64,000 bases of DNA from DASXMR01 sp036495525 (GTDB taxonomy: Bacteria; Actinomycetota; Actinomycetes; Streptosporangiales; Streptosporangiaceae). Of this stretch, positions 50,801-60,018 are shown piece after piece; position 1 is the first letter of the stretch; each line of letters begins with the position of its first letter. The position numbers and the translations under genes were made by a program. Location of the stretch: NCBI GenBank assembly GCA_036495525.1, contig DASXMR010000057.1, positions 1 to 64,000 of the forward strand. The letters run 5' to 3'. The notes beneath the pieces were generated by a model. The model worked only from the letters and a program-made list of their open reading frames with translations. It ran no database searches and was not told where the DNA came from.

Positions 50801-51309
50801 ACGCGACGAACCTGGTGACCACCGGGAACGCGACCGTGCCCGTCACGTTCGACATGAGCCCGTTCCTCGGCGACCCTGACGTATTCTCCGGCGCCCCGTC
50901 GATGACGCCGTCGACGACCATCCCGGCGGCGCCCGGCGACACGCTCAGCCCCGGCGGCTGGGTCGCCGTCGCGCAAATCGGCGCCACCAACGGCTTTGTC
51001 TCGCCGGCACCGGGCGGTGGTGTCGTCAGCAGCATGACGACGACGGCCACGATGCAGCCGTTCGACCCGTCCGTCACCTCGAACGTGGGCGACTGGTGGC
51101 AGTTCTCCGTCAACCTGAGCAACGGGTTCGGACTGTTCCAGATCAAGCCGGGGCAGACCAGGACGATCACGCTGACGATCAACCCGGCTAACGCGGCGTC
51201 GACCACGGTGCAGGGCAGCCTGTACCTGGATGACTTCGTGTCGGCGCCGGGCAATAACAGCGGCAGCGAGATCATCAAGATCCCGTACGCCTACACCGCC
51301 GGCGGGTAA
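47863..51309 (+). CDS. Large secreted S8 (subtilisin-like) serine peptidase
   Basis: ATG 47863 follows AAGGA; the ORF start at 47722 lies upstream of the promoter and is rejected. The 1148-residue preproprotein has a signal peptide (about 1-45, ending near AVAAP), an I9-like propeptide (about 65-145) and a catalytic domain (about 195-545). Asp223 (WIADGIDP), His274 (GQGRHVYNL), oxyanion Asn in VINESFGGN and Ser475 (GGTSQSSP) form the site. The Asp and His motifs depart from the usual DTG and HGT forms. About 600 further residues are beta-rich repeats of unknown type with no anchor. It is probably a nutritional extracellular protease. Confidence 0.88.
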   Translation: MKRRHRTGLPAAQTRRRAGSALLVGASAAGLVVAQAASAVAAPVSGQQSAGQQPLSAAAAAQLSRNVTQRVIVFLKNEPGMASARSAAMSARSAAIATSQRPLMSELSQVHATHVTGYRLVNAVAATVSAGEEARLRANPAVAQVIPDSIIPAPTSSPFAAGGPDTSTAGVKAFDNSCLPHGRVQLEPEALQVTHTASLSKTAKTARSLGITGSGVTVAWIADGIDPHNINFIRKNGKSAFTDYKDFSGDGTTAPTTGGEAFLDANSIAGQGRHVYNLQHFAARPLSAPCNVRIEGVAPGANLVGLKVFGAAGAPLSNFLDAINYATVVNPVNVINESFGGNPIPDTAVDATREFDDAAIAAGITVAVSTGDAGITNTIGSPATDPQVISAGASTDFRAYGPGQANGADIFAKGFLDNNIATFSSAGFDETGHTVDLVAPGDSSFTSCDANLKKFDECSNFKGQASPVQFTGGTSQSSPLTAGAAALVIQAYRKTHGGANPSPALVKQILLSTATNLGAPASEQGAGLLNTFKAVQAAESVKVNGLGTPTGRTLLTSANQVNFAAGPRTGEHRTVTVTNTGAAAQTVHVSGRTLGKSSQIARATVTLRNKTSRHFIDQSGFPDNFAEVHFRVGKHVNRLSTSIGYRASNSTFNAAVRMILVSPGGKLAANDLPQGLSNFGQADVVNPAAGRWTAVIFSIEGGKNLQGTTGKVLFAAHTQRTTSFGSLSRHTLRIPAGGQASFTFRKATPASPGDAAGSIVLNAGSGATSIPVTLRSRVRVSAGHPGSFSGTMTSGNGRGSNGQESFYEFGVPAGTASVSVSVTLANDPGNFYNAYLIDPHGQMQGIGSNFLQTSPTAFSPTRSLTAFADHPVAGTWTLVIEFDAPSAGNEITDHFTGRVSFSSGVKVTHAGLPQSTSVTLSATKKVSVKITNNSKAPEDFFLDPRLNGSATATLAEQTGFSNAPVPFDGSAVAEWLVPPHATNLVTTGNATVPVTFDMSPFLGDPDVFSGAPSMTPSTTIPAAPGDTLSPGGWVAVAQIGATNGFVSPAPGGGVVSSMTTTATMQPFDPSVTSNVGDWWQFSVNLSNGFGLFQIKPGQTRTITLTINPANAASTTVQGSLYLDDFVSAPGNNSGSEIIKIPYAYTAGG

Positions 51310-51324
51310 CCCGCCAGCTGACAG

Positions 51325-51363
51325 CGCCGCTGCCGGGCGGGGACCTCCCGCCCGGCAGCGGCG
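51325..51363 (+). terminator. Terminator of the S8 protease gene
   Basis: A perfect 17 bp stem (CGCCGCTGCCGGGCGGG and complement) with loop GACCT starts 16 nt after the stop and is followed by TCTTGCT. It is the strongest hairpin in the window. Confidence 0.9.
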
Positions 51364-51472
51364 TCTTGCTGTCGGATGGGCGATCCGCTGCTGTCAGCTA
51401 GCGACGGCCCGCGTACAGGTCCCCGCTAGCCAGGTCGGCGGATGTGGCGCCGGTACCGCGGTGGTTTATGGC

Positions 51473-51904
51473 TTACGGCGCGCTGGTGCCTGACCTGCCG
51501 TAGGCGTCCTGCAGCCGGACCACGTCCTCGCGCCAGCCAGGCGGCGCAGTCGAGACCTCGGCGAAGGTCAGGTCGGCCACGGCGGTGATCCGGTGCACGA
51601 CGCCGGCCGGCAGCCGGATGGTGTCGCCTGGGCCGAACAGTCGCTCGGTCAGCTCGCCGCCAACCGGCCCGTACTGCACCCTGGCCTGGCCAGACAAAAC
51701 CGTGCTCGTCTCGTCCTTGCTGTGGTGGTACTGCAGGCTGAGCGAGTGACCGGCGTTCACGTGGATGATCTTGCCGGCGTACTGGCCGTCCACCGCCGCG
51801 AAGATCATCTCGTGTCCCCACGGCTTGTCCTGCCTGGCCGGCCGGTAGACCTCGGCGCTCGGGCCGGCCGGGAGCGTGCCGTTCGGGTCCTGCACACCGG
51901 TCAC
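51473..51904 (-). CDS. Cupin-fold protein (mannose-6-phosphate isomerase-like)
   Basis: I choose GTG 51904, with GGGAGG 5 nt upstream; the longer ORF is out-of-frame aminotransferase sequence. The 143-residue single cupin has PWGHEMIFAAVDGQYAGKII, then SLSLQYHHSKDETSTVLSGQ with the His-His-x-Glu-type metal set and GDTIRLPAGVVHRITAVAD with the second His. This arrangement resembles the C-terminal domain of type II phosphomannose isomerases and nucleotide-sugar epimerase-like cupins. It probably binds a metal and a phosphosugar or small acid. It lies 40 bp downstream of the aminotransferase and may be cotranscribed with it. Confidence 0.75.
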   Translation of the reverse strand: MTGVQDPNGTLPAGPSAEVYRPARQDKPWGHEMIFAAVDGQYAGKIIHVNAGHSLSLQYHHSKDETSTVLSGQARVQYGPVGGELTERLFGPGDTIRLPAGVVHRITAVADLTFAEVSTAPPGWREDVVRLQDAYGRSGTSAP

Positions 51905-51944
51905 GCAAGCCTCCCTGCTGCTTCGATGCGGATGCTGCCCGATC

Positions 51945-53111
<1,167 letters not shown>

Positions 53112-53386
53112 CAGCTCCCACCAGATCGTCAGCCAGCAGACCAAAGCCCATCCAACACGATCCGCCAGCCGCACACCCCACTCGGTCCGTCACCGACAGG
53201 ACGCCTGCCGAGGCTGACCGCGCCAGCGGCGGGACGGGCGCCCGGCGAGGTGGCTGGGTCACCAGGTGCCAGTTGCAGGTGCCTTTAGCAAGGCTTTAAC
53301 GGGGGTTGCTGCTGTGTTGGCGAAGCTGCGGCGACACTAGCTAGCCGCAGGGGGATCTCCCGCGGCCGGGCCGGCCGTGGTCGAGG

Positions 53387-55081
53387 ATGGCGGCCGGTGG
53401 CCGGTTACCCGATAAGTCGTGTGAAGCGAGCCCACGGGGGACGGGTCTGGTGGCTGGCGACGAGCTGGCGCATGGCGGGCACGAGGGGGCGGCGCAGCAG
53501 GCAGGCGGCGGCTGGCAGTCGCTGGCCGGCCGGCTGGTGCGCCGCTTGCCCGCCGTGCGGCTGCCAGCTGACGGTCCGCTGTGGCTGTCGGTCTTCTGTG
53601 TCTCGCTCGGGGCGCTGCTGATCCGGTTCCTGATACCGGTGCCGGTGGCCCAGGCCGACAACAGGGACGGCCCCCGGCTGCTGTGCGGCCTTGGTCTTAG
53701 CCCGGTGACCGGCGGGCATCCGCGCTTCTTCCGGTTTGCCTACTTCGACTACCTGACCGCGCCGCAGATCTGCCGCGGCCGGCTGCCTTACCCGTCGTCG
53801 GAGCTGGTGCCGCTGCTGGTCGCCAGGGTGCTCACTCCCGTCTTCGGGCTGCGCGGCGACCTCAACATGATCGCGCTCGGCGTGCTGATGTGCGTGCTGG
53901 CCTCGGTGGGCATCGCCAGCCTGGCCACCGGGCTGCGGATACCGCTCTGGGGCCGCCTGCTGGTAGCGGCCGCGACGTGGCTGATCATGGCGGACGCGGC
54001 GTTCTTCGACGTTGACGCCGGCCCGTTCAGTGAGCCTGCCGCGCTGGTCGGTCTGCTGCTGGTCGCGGCTGGCGTGGTCTACCTCGGCCGCGGCGGCCGG
54101 GCCGGCGCGTTCGGGATCGCGCTGGCAGGCACGGGCGGCTTCCTGGCGATCCTGTCCAAGGAGCAGTACCTGTTCCTGGCGGTCCCGGTCTGCGTCACCC
54201 TGGTCCTCGCCACCGCCAGGCACGGCAGGTGGCACAGGCTCGAGCGGTTCCGGACCCCGCAGGCGCTCTGGGCCAGCGCCGTAGCCGCCGGCCTGGCCCT
54301 GCTCACGGCTGGCTATCTCGCCTGGGACTACCTGAGTCACTACGGCCGGCGGCTGCACTACATCCAGGCCGTGGACATGATCTTCACCGACATAGTGACG
54401 AAACGCTCGACCGCGCCGGCCGCGCTGCACGCGCTGCACCTGCCGGTGAGCTGGGCGAAGTACGCCGGCCGTTACTACTGGGACCGCGGCTCGGTACGGA
54501 CCAGCCCGCTGCTGCACCGCTACACCGGACAGCTCGGCGACGGCAACATCGAAAGGTACCTGCTGACCCATCCAGCCGCGGCGGCGAGGATCGGGCAGAG
54601 CGCCGCGAAGCAGGCGCAGGCCTTCCGGGTCACCACGCTCGGCGATTACCCGGCCTACGCCGGGCACCCGCCGGGTACCACCGAGTCCAGGGTCGCCGTC
54701 GTCACCTGGCTGATGCACCAGCTGCCCGCCGGCCTCGGCCTCGGCTTCTATCTCCCGCTGTGGGCGGTCATGATCGCGGTCGCCGCCATCTCGCTGCGGC
54801 GGGCCGGCGGCCGGCCGTGGCGCCGCGACGGCGCCGCCATGGTGCTGTGCATGACCGGCTGCGCCCTGGCCGCCTTCGTGCCGCCGGCCTACTTCGCCGG
54901 CATCTCCACGACCAGGCACATGGTGGGCGCGAACCTGGCCACCCTGCTCGCCCTGGTAGTCACCGTCGCGCTCGCCGCCTCGCTGGTGGCCAGCGGCGTC
55001 GCCCGCCGGCGCGGCGACCGCGAGCTGCGGCGCGCTCCGGCCGCATCTGGCCAGCGGCCGAGCCGGGTCAGGGTCAGCTAG
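53387..55081 (+). CDS. Polytopic membrane protein, GT-C glycosyltransferase-like
   Basis: This 564-residue protein has about ten hydrophobic segments. After the first helix comes the outward loop VAQADNRDGPRLLCGLGLSP, whose Asp-Asn-x-Asp pattern resembles the acidic first-loop site of GT-C enzymes and the WsfD-type hexose transferases. A large extracytoplasmic stretch (about 310-430, with SWAKYAGRYYWDRGS) separates two helix groups. The start is uncertain: several in-frame codons precede the first helix and none has a good ribosome site. Sugar transfer from a lipid-phosphate donor to a cell-surface glycan is an inference. Confidence 0.5.
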   Translation: MAAGGRLPDKSCEASPRGTGLVAGDELAHGGHEGAAQQAGGGWQSLAGRLVRRLPAVRLPADGPLWLSVFCVSLGALLIRFLIPVPVAQADNRDGPRLLCGLGLSPVTGGHPRFFRFAYFDYLTAPQICRGRLPYPSSELVPLLVARVLTPVFGLRGDLNMIALGVLMCVLASVGIASLATGLRIPLWGRLLVAAATWLIMADAAFFDVDAGPFSEPAALVGLLLVAAGVVYLGRGGRAGAFGIALAGTGGFLAILSKEQYLFLAVPVCVTLVLATARHGRWHRLERFRTPQALWASAVAAGLALLTAGYLAWDYLSHYGRRLHYIQAVDMIFTDIVTKRSTAPAALHALHLPVSWAKYAGRYYWDRGSVRTSPLLHRYTGQLGDGNIERYLLTHPAAAARIGQSAAKQAQAFRVTTLGDYPAYAGHPPGTTESRVAVVTWLMHQLPAGLGLGFYLPLWAVMIAVAAISLRRAGGRPWRRDGAAMVLCMTGCALAAFVPPAYFAGISTTRHMVGANLATLLALVVTVALAASLVASGVARRRGDRELRRAPAASGQRPSRVRVS

Positions 55082-55135
55082 CCACTGCGGGCTAGCTCAC
55101 CGTCAGTCGGGCCCGGCGCCACGGCGAAACGGGCG

Positions 55136-56065
55136 CTACTGCGCGCCGAGGCCGAGCAGCAGGCCGCCTGCCTCCACGGCCGGCGAGCTGGTCAGGAACA
55201 TCGGCACGCCGCCCGCTGGTGCGGTGACGCGCTCGAGCACCTCGCTGCCGTCGAGACTGCTGACGGTGCCGAGGAGCTGGCCGGCCGCTACCTGCTCGCC
55301 AGTGCCGACGGCCGGCTCCCACCAGCCCTCATGCTCGCCGTACAGCCAGATGAACCGGGACAGGAAGGTCGGCGGCTGCTCGCGGCCCTGGTCGCCGTCG
55401 GGCCGCCGGCTCATGCCGAGCTGAGCCAGCACCCCGTCGAGGCCGCGCACGTGCCTGGCCACGGCGTCCGGCTCGACCAGGCCGCAGCCGCCTGACTCAC
55501 CGATGATCGCCGGGATGCCGATTTCGGCGGCGGCGGCGCTCGACGTGCCGCCCACCGCGCGGTCCGGGCCCGGTTCCTGCCGGATCACGTAGCCGAGGCC
55601 GTAAGCCACCGCCAGTTCCCTGGCCGCCGCCTCGGCCGGCCCGGAGTCGTAGATCGCGAATGGCTCCAGCGCCTCGACCATGTCCCCGGCGTGGGCATCG
55701 ACCAGGGCATCCGAACCCTCGATAAGCGTGCTGAACACCTCGTGCGCCAGCCGCTGGGCCAGCGTGCCGGCCGGGTCACCCGGAAAGCAGCGATTAAGGT
55801 TCTTGCCGTCCTGCGGGACCACGAACGGCGTGCGCGCGCGGAAGGCCGGCCGGTTCAGCACCGGCACCGCCCTTACCCGACCGGCCAGCTCGCGGTCGGC
55901 GAGCCCGGCCGTCCACCGGCGCACCGCGGCCATGGACGCATACTCACAGCCGTGCACCCCCGAGATCACGGTCAGCAGCGGCCCGTCGGCTGCGCCGGTG
56001 ACCTCCACCAGCGGCACGTCGAGGCCGGCCAGCGGCAGGGTACGCCGGGTCAGTGTGCTTGGCAT
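55136..56065 (-). CDS. Succinylglutamate desuccinylase/aspartoacylase (AstE/AspA) family deacylase
   Basis: I choose ATG 56065, with GGAGG upstream; the ORF to 56500 is antisense-frame sequence of the fusion gene. The 309-residue product has the zinc site His38-x-x-Glu41 in SGVHGCEY and His125 in VDAHAGD, the substrate Arg in NLNRCFPGD and the catalytic Glu in IIGESGG. The C-terminal beta domain (about 230-309) is lipoyl/biotinyl-like (VAAGQLLGTVSSLDGSEVLE). These M14-like enzymes split N-acyl bonds of amino acids. It starts 2 nt after the reductase-amidase fusion stop, so it shares that operon and probably acts on the imported compound. Confidence 0.85.
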   Translation of the reverse strand: MPSTLTRRTLPLAGLDVPLVEVTGAADGPLLTVISGVHGCEYASMAAVRRWTAGLADRELAGRVRAVPVLNRPAFRARTPFVVPQDGKNLNRCFPGDPAGTLAQRLAHEVFSTLIEGSDALVDAHAGDMVEALEPFAIYDSGPAEAAARELAVAYGLGYVIRQEPGPDRAVGGTSSAAAAEIGIPAIIGESGGCGLVEPDAVARHVRGLDGVLAQLGMSRRPDGDQGREQPPTFLSRFIWLYGEHEGWWEPAVGTGEQVAAGQLLGTVSSLDGSEVLERVTAPAGGVPMFLTSSPAVEAGGLLLGLGAQ

Positions 56066-56067
56066 GG

Positions 56068-58221
56068 TCAGGCCTCCGTTCCCGCGGCGGGCCGGGCGGC
56101 TCCGCCAGCGATCAGTGCCTCGGCATCGGCGGCCGCGCGCAGCAGCGCCAGGTCGCCGCCGCGCCGTCCGGCCAGCTGCAGCCCGGCCGGCAGCCCAGCG
56201 GCAGGGACGGGCAGCGAGATCGCCGGATGACCGCCCAGATTGTACGGCCCGGTGAAGCGGCCTTCCCCGCTGTCGTCGCCGGTGCCGAACGGCGGGTCCT
56301 GCTCCGGCGCCTGGAAGCCCACGGTCGGGCCGGCCAGCAGGTCGACGTCTGCCATGCTCTCGTCGATGGCGGCTCGCAGCCGGTCCCGCTCGGCCAGCGC
56401 GTCGCGGTACTGCGCTGCGGTCACCGAGCGGCCGTAGTCCAGCAGCGCCCTGGTGCCCTCCGCATACCCCGCGATGTCGCGGCCCTGATGCACCTGCCAC
56501 GCCTCCCGCGCCACGATGACCCCGAGCACCTGCTCCCAGCCGGCCAGTTCGTCAAGCCACGACCCGGCCAGCTCGCGCAGCTGCCAGCCGGCCCCCGACA
56601 GCGCGGTGAGCGCCTCGCTCACCGCGTCGCGTACTTGCCTGGTGACCGACCGGTCGGCCAGCTGGCTGGCCAGCACCCCGACCCGGTAGGCAGGCTCCCT
56701 GGCGGCCTGCTTGGCGCGCCGGTCAAGGCCCGCCAGCACCGGCAGCAGCGCGACCGTTCCGGCCACCGACGCGGTCAGCGTGCCCGCGTGGTCGCAGCTG
56801 GGGGACAGCGGGAAGATGCCGTCGACGGGCACCAGGCCGTAGCTGGGCTTGAGCCCGACCACGCCGCAGTAGGCGGCCGGGATCCTGATCGAGCCGCCGG
56901 TGTCGGTGCCGAGCGCAAGCTGGCACGCGCCGGCCGCGACCAGCGCCGCCGAGCCGCCGGACGACCCGCCTGAGGTGCGCGATGGGTCGAGCGGGTTGCG
57001 GGTGTCCCCGACCCGCGGATGCGCGAACCCCGCCGCGTACTCCAGGCACTGGGTGGTGGCGAACACCTCGGCGCCCGCCGCCCGCAGCCGGCGTACCACC
57101 TCAGCATCGGCGGCCGCTGGCGTCTCGTCGTGCACCGGGCTGCCGAAGGTGGTCGGCACGCCTGCCACGCTGATGATGTCCTTGACCGCGACCGGCTGCC
57201 CGGCCAGCGGACCGTCAGCCGCCCTGGCCGGCGCGCTTATCAGGGTCACCAGCGCGTTGACGGGGCGGCCGAGCCGCTCGGCCCGCTCGTAAGCCGCGAG
57301 CAGCTCAAGGCCCGCCCTGGAACAGCTACGGTCGCCGCTCTCGATGGCGCGAACCAGGCTCGCTACCTGGCGCACCAGCGGGCCGTGCAGCGGGCCGAGA
57401 ATCGCGTTCACCTCGGTCGGCCGGTGCAGCACCGCCAGGTCGCGGTACACCCCGGAGTGGGTCTTGGCCGACGCCCGGTTGAATTCCGCCAGCCGGTCAA
57501 GCGAGCCGGGCAGGTCGGCCGGGTCGAACCCGTCGAAGGGCATCGGGGCGACCGGCGCCTCGGCGAGTACCTGCCGCGCCAGTTCCAGCAGCAGGGGATG
57601 GAACGCGGCATCGCCAAGCACCTCGCAGATAGCCAGGTCGCTGACGGCGGTGGCGAAGAGCATCGCGCCGTAGGCCTGCTTGGCCCACAGGTAGCCAAGC
57701 ACGTTCGTGGTCACCGCGGCGTCGGCGATATCGGCGGCCAGCACGCGCACCCGGTCGCTGACCGTGCCGTCGAGCTCACCGACGACGAACGTCCCCCGGT
57801 TGCCGCGCAGCACCACGCCTGGCTCGATCACGTCAGCGCCGAAATTAACGAACGCCTCGACTACGCGCGCTGTGCCGACGGCCCTCGCGAGGATCTCCGC
57901 GTTCAGCCCGTTCTGCAGCGAGACGACGTGGCCGTCGTCGGCCAGCCGTCCCGCCAGCGCGGCAGCGGCCGTCGCGGTGTGATGCGCCTTGACCGCGAGC
58001 AGTACCGGGCCGGTCATCGATGCGGGCAGCTCAGCCGGGCTGATCGCCGGGAGCTGCACGGTGAAGTTCTCCACCGGGCCGCGAATGGTCAGCCCGCGCT
58101 CGCGCACCGCGTCAACGACCAGTGGGTCAGCGTCGGCGACGACCACCTCGTGCCCGCCCGCGACCAGCCCGGCCGCGACCGTCCCGCCGATGGCGCCGCA
58201 GCCGATGACGTGGTATCGCAC
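56068..58221 (-). CDS. Ketopantoate reductase-amidase fusion protein
   Basis: One uninterrupted 717-codon frame from GTG 58221 encodes two complete enzymes. Residues 1-about 310 are a PanE/ApbA-type reductase: NAD(P) loop GCGAIGG (7-13), SLQNGL, Lys181 in YLWAKQAYG and the C-terminal S-x-x-x-x-x-D plus Glu270 in LHRPTEVNAI. Residues about 318-717 are an amidase-signature enzyme with Lys347 (AVKDII), cis-Ser420 (SGGSSGGS) and nucleophile Ser444 (TDTGGSIRIP), spaced as in the family. The amidase lacks its usual N-terminal helices, so the reductase C-terminus probably replaces them. Both sites look intact. It is divergent from a Dpp-type importer. Confidence 0.85.
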   Translation of the reverse strand: MRYHVIGCGAIGGTVAAGLVAGGHEVVVADADPLVVDAVRERGLTIRGPVENFTVQLPAISPAELPASMTGPVLLAVKAHHTATAAAALAGRLADDGHVVSLQNGLNAEILARAVGTARVVEAFVNFGADVIEPGVVLRGNRGTFVVGELDGTVSDRVRVLAADIADAAVTTNVLGYLWAKQAYGAMLFATAVSDLAICEVLGDAAFHPLLLELARQVLAEAPVAPMPFDGFDPADLPGSLDRLAEFNRASAKTHSGVYRDLAVLHRPTEVNAILGPLHGPLVRQVASLVRAIESGDRSCSRAGLELLAAYERAERLGRPVNALVTLISAPARAADGPLAGQPVAVKDIISVAGVPTTFGSPVHDETPAAADAEVVRRLRAAGAEVFATTQCLEYAAGFAHPRVGDTRNPLDPSRTSGGSSGGSAALVAAGACQLALGTDTGGSIRIPAAYCGVVGLKPSYGLVPVDGIFPLSPSCDHAGTLTASVAGTVALLPVLAGLDRRAKQAAREPAYRVGVLASQLADRSVTRQVRDAVSEALTALSGAGWQLRELAGSWLDELAGWEQVLGVIVAREAWQVHQGRDIAGYAEGTRALLDYGRSVTAAQYRDALAERDRLRAAIDESMADVDLLAGPTVGFQAPEQDPPFGTGDDSGEGRFTGPYNLGGHPAISLPVPAAGLPAGLQLAGRRGGDLALLRAAADAEALIAGGAARPAAGTEA

Positions 58222-58229
58222 GCCGCGAG

Positions 58230-58258
58230 ATGTTACAACACTGTAAAAGCACCAGTCA
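58230..58258 (-). promoter_or_regulatory. Promoter and TTACA-N4-TGTAA operator of the fusion operon
   Basis: Reading leftward: -35-like TGACTG (58258-58253), 17 bp, -10-like TAACAT (58235-58230), then 8 nt to GTG 58221, so the mRNA may be leaderless. The perfect dyad TTACA-ACAC-TGTAA (58233-58246) covers the -10. Such a site suits a dimeric repressor. None is encoded in the window. Confidence 0.55.
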
Positions 58259-58302
58259 CACCCAACGTCCGCTATTTACAAACCCGTGTCCCAAGCGCCA
58301 CA

Positions 58303-58330
58303 TTGACTGGACAAAGGTTTGCTCTAGCAC
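58303..58330 (+). promoter_or_regulatory. Promoter of the peptide ABC transporter operon
   Basis: TTGACT (58303-58308), a 16 bp spacer and TAGCAC (58325-58330) predict a start near 58337 and a leader of about 63 nt ending in the ribosome site GAGGGAG (58388-58394). The promoter lies about 50 bp from the leftward one, so the pair can be co-regulated. Confidence 0.5.
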
Positions 58331-58399
58331 CGCTGCAGAGCTCCGCCCCGGTCCAGCTGGCCATGCCCCCGGCCGCTTCTTGCTCAAGAGGGAGCTTTC

Positions 58400-59974
58400 A
58401 TGTCAAACCGAACCTTCGTGCTGAAGGCGCTGACAGCGGTCAGCGCGCTGGCGGTGCTGGCCGCTTGCGGATCGGGCTCGTCAGGGAACTCGCCGAGCGC
58501 CACCGGCGGCGGCGGCGGGAAGCCGGTGCGCGGCGGCAACCTGATCTTCGACGCGGTTCAGGACGCGCAGTCGATGAACAACACCACGGTCTTCGACAAC
58601 AACTCCATCTGGATCTTCGAGCAGATCTTCCAGACCCTGTACACGGTGACCAACAACGGCAAGGGCGTGCAGCCGGAACTCGCCACTAGCTACACCATGT
58701 CACCGGACAAGAAGACCTACACCTTCAAGCTGCGCCAGGGCATCAAGTTCTCCAACGGCAAGCCGATGACCGCGGCCGACGTGAAGTTCTCCATCGACCA
58801 GAACCGCAAGGCCGCACAGGGCTGGGCCTACCTTGACTCGGCGATCAAGTCGGTCGACGACCCTTCGCCCGACACGGTCGTGATCAACCTCAAGTTCCCG
58901 TGGGCGCCGCTGCTGGCCGACCTGTCGATCTTCGCGAACGGGATCGTGCCGAACAACTACGGCGGCGAGACCGAGACGCAGTTCTACAACCACCCGATCG
59001 GGACCGGCCCGTTCATGTGGGACTACTGGCACAAGGGCCAGGCGCTCAAGCTGGTGCGCAACCCGAACTACTGGCAGGCCGGCAAGCCGTACCTGAACAG
59101 CGTCACCTGGAACGACGTGCCCAACGACAACACCAGGCTGCTGCAGCTCAAGGGCGGGCAGGCGCAGGTCGACCAGACCCCGGCGTGGTCCACCGTCGCC
59201 AGCCTGAAGTCCACCGCTGGCGTCGTCATGAACCTGTTCAACTCGACCCAGACCAACTACCTGGCCTTCAACGAGCAGCGCAAGCCGTTCCAGGACGTGC
59301 ACGTGCGCCGCGCGATCTCGCTGGCGATCAACAGGAAGGCGCTGGTGCAGGCGGTGCTGTTCGGCAACGGCGAGCCGGCTAACTCGCTGTTCCCGCCGCA
59401 GGTGCCGTACTACCAGAAGAGCACGCCTGGCCTGCAGTACAACCTGGCAGCGGCCAAGCAGGAGATGGCCAAGTCGAGCGTGCCGCACGGCTTTACCACG
59501 ACGATCCTGATCGGTTCAGGCAACTCCGACTACCTGACCATCGCGACGGCGCTGCAGAGCGAGCTGAAGCCGCTCGGCATCAACCTGAAGATCCAGCAGC
59601 TCGACCCCAACACGGCCAACAACGACGAGCAGTCGCTCAAGTACGACATGACGCTCACGCTGTGGACGATGGACATCCCCGACCCGGACGAGCTGGCCAC
59701 CTTCGCGGTCGACCCGAGCTCCGGCGCCAAGTCCTTCTTCACCGCCTACAACAACCCCACGGTGGTCAAGGACACCCACAAGGCCGAGGTGACGACCTCA
59801 CCGACCGCGCGTCAGGACCTCTACAACGTGGTGCAGGCGGACTCGGCGCAGGACGCCTTCATGGCCTACCTCTACTACTCGCCGTATCCGTACGCCACCA
59901 CGAGCAACGTGCACGGCTTCTACGTCACGCCGCTCGGCAACATGCACATGGAGGACGTGTGGCTGAGCAAGTAG
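58400..59974 (+). CDS. ABC importer substrate-binding lipoprotein (SBP_bac_5, Dpp/Opp type)
   Basis: This 524-residue lipoprotein has a short signal peptide and lipobox VLAAC with Cys23, followed by a Gly/Ser linker. KTYTFKLRQGIKFSNGKPMT, PIGTGPFMWDYWHKGQALKL, VRNPNYWQAGKPYLNSVTWN and VRRAISLAINRKALVQAV are family 5 landmarks of oligopeptide, dipeptide, nickel and opine binding proteins. It delivers substrate to the permease pair encoded next. The ligand cannot be read from sequence. The divergent amidase and deacylase suggest an N-acylated or amidated amino acid or short peptide. Confidence 0.92.
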   Translation: MSNRTFVLKALTAVSALAVLAACGSGSSGNSPSATGGGGGKPVRGGNLIFDAVQDAQSMNNTTVFDNNSIWIFEQIFQTLYTVTNNGKGVQPELATSYTMSPDKKTYTFKLRQGIKFSNGKPMTAADVKFSIDQNRKAAQGWAYLDSAIKSVDDPSPDTVVINLKFPWAPLLADLSIFANGIVPNNYGGETETQFYNHPIGTGPFMWDYWHKGQALKLVRNPNYWQAGKPYLNSVTWNDVPNDNTRLLQLKGGQAQVDQTPAWSTVASLKSTAGVVMNLFNSTQTNYLAFNEQRKPFQDVHVRRAISLAINRKALVQAVLFGNGEPANSLFPPQVPYYQKSTPGLQYNLAAAKQEMAKSSVPHGFTTTILIGSGNSDYLTIATALQSELKPLGINLKIQQLDPNTANNDEQSLKYDMTLTLWTMDIPDPDELATFAVDPSSGAKSFFTAYNNPTVVKDTHKAEVTTSPTARQDLYNVVQADSAQDAFMAYLYYSPYPYATTSNVHGFYVTPLGNMHMEDVWLSK

Positions 59975-60018
59975 CGGCCGGGCCGGGTCCGGCCGAGCGC
60001 GAAAGGTAGCGATCGCCC

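Noticed and set aside
49291..50976. Leftward frame of 561 codons opposite the S8 protease gene
   Set aside because: Low-complexity Arg/Gly/Ala shadow with no start signal. The sense frame has signal peptide, propeptide and active site.
56066..56500. N-terminal extension of the AstE-like ORF
   Set aside because: It lies inside the fusion gene in another frame. A good ribosome site and family homology begin at ATG 56065.
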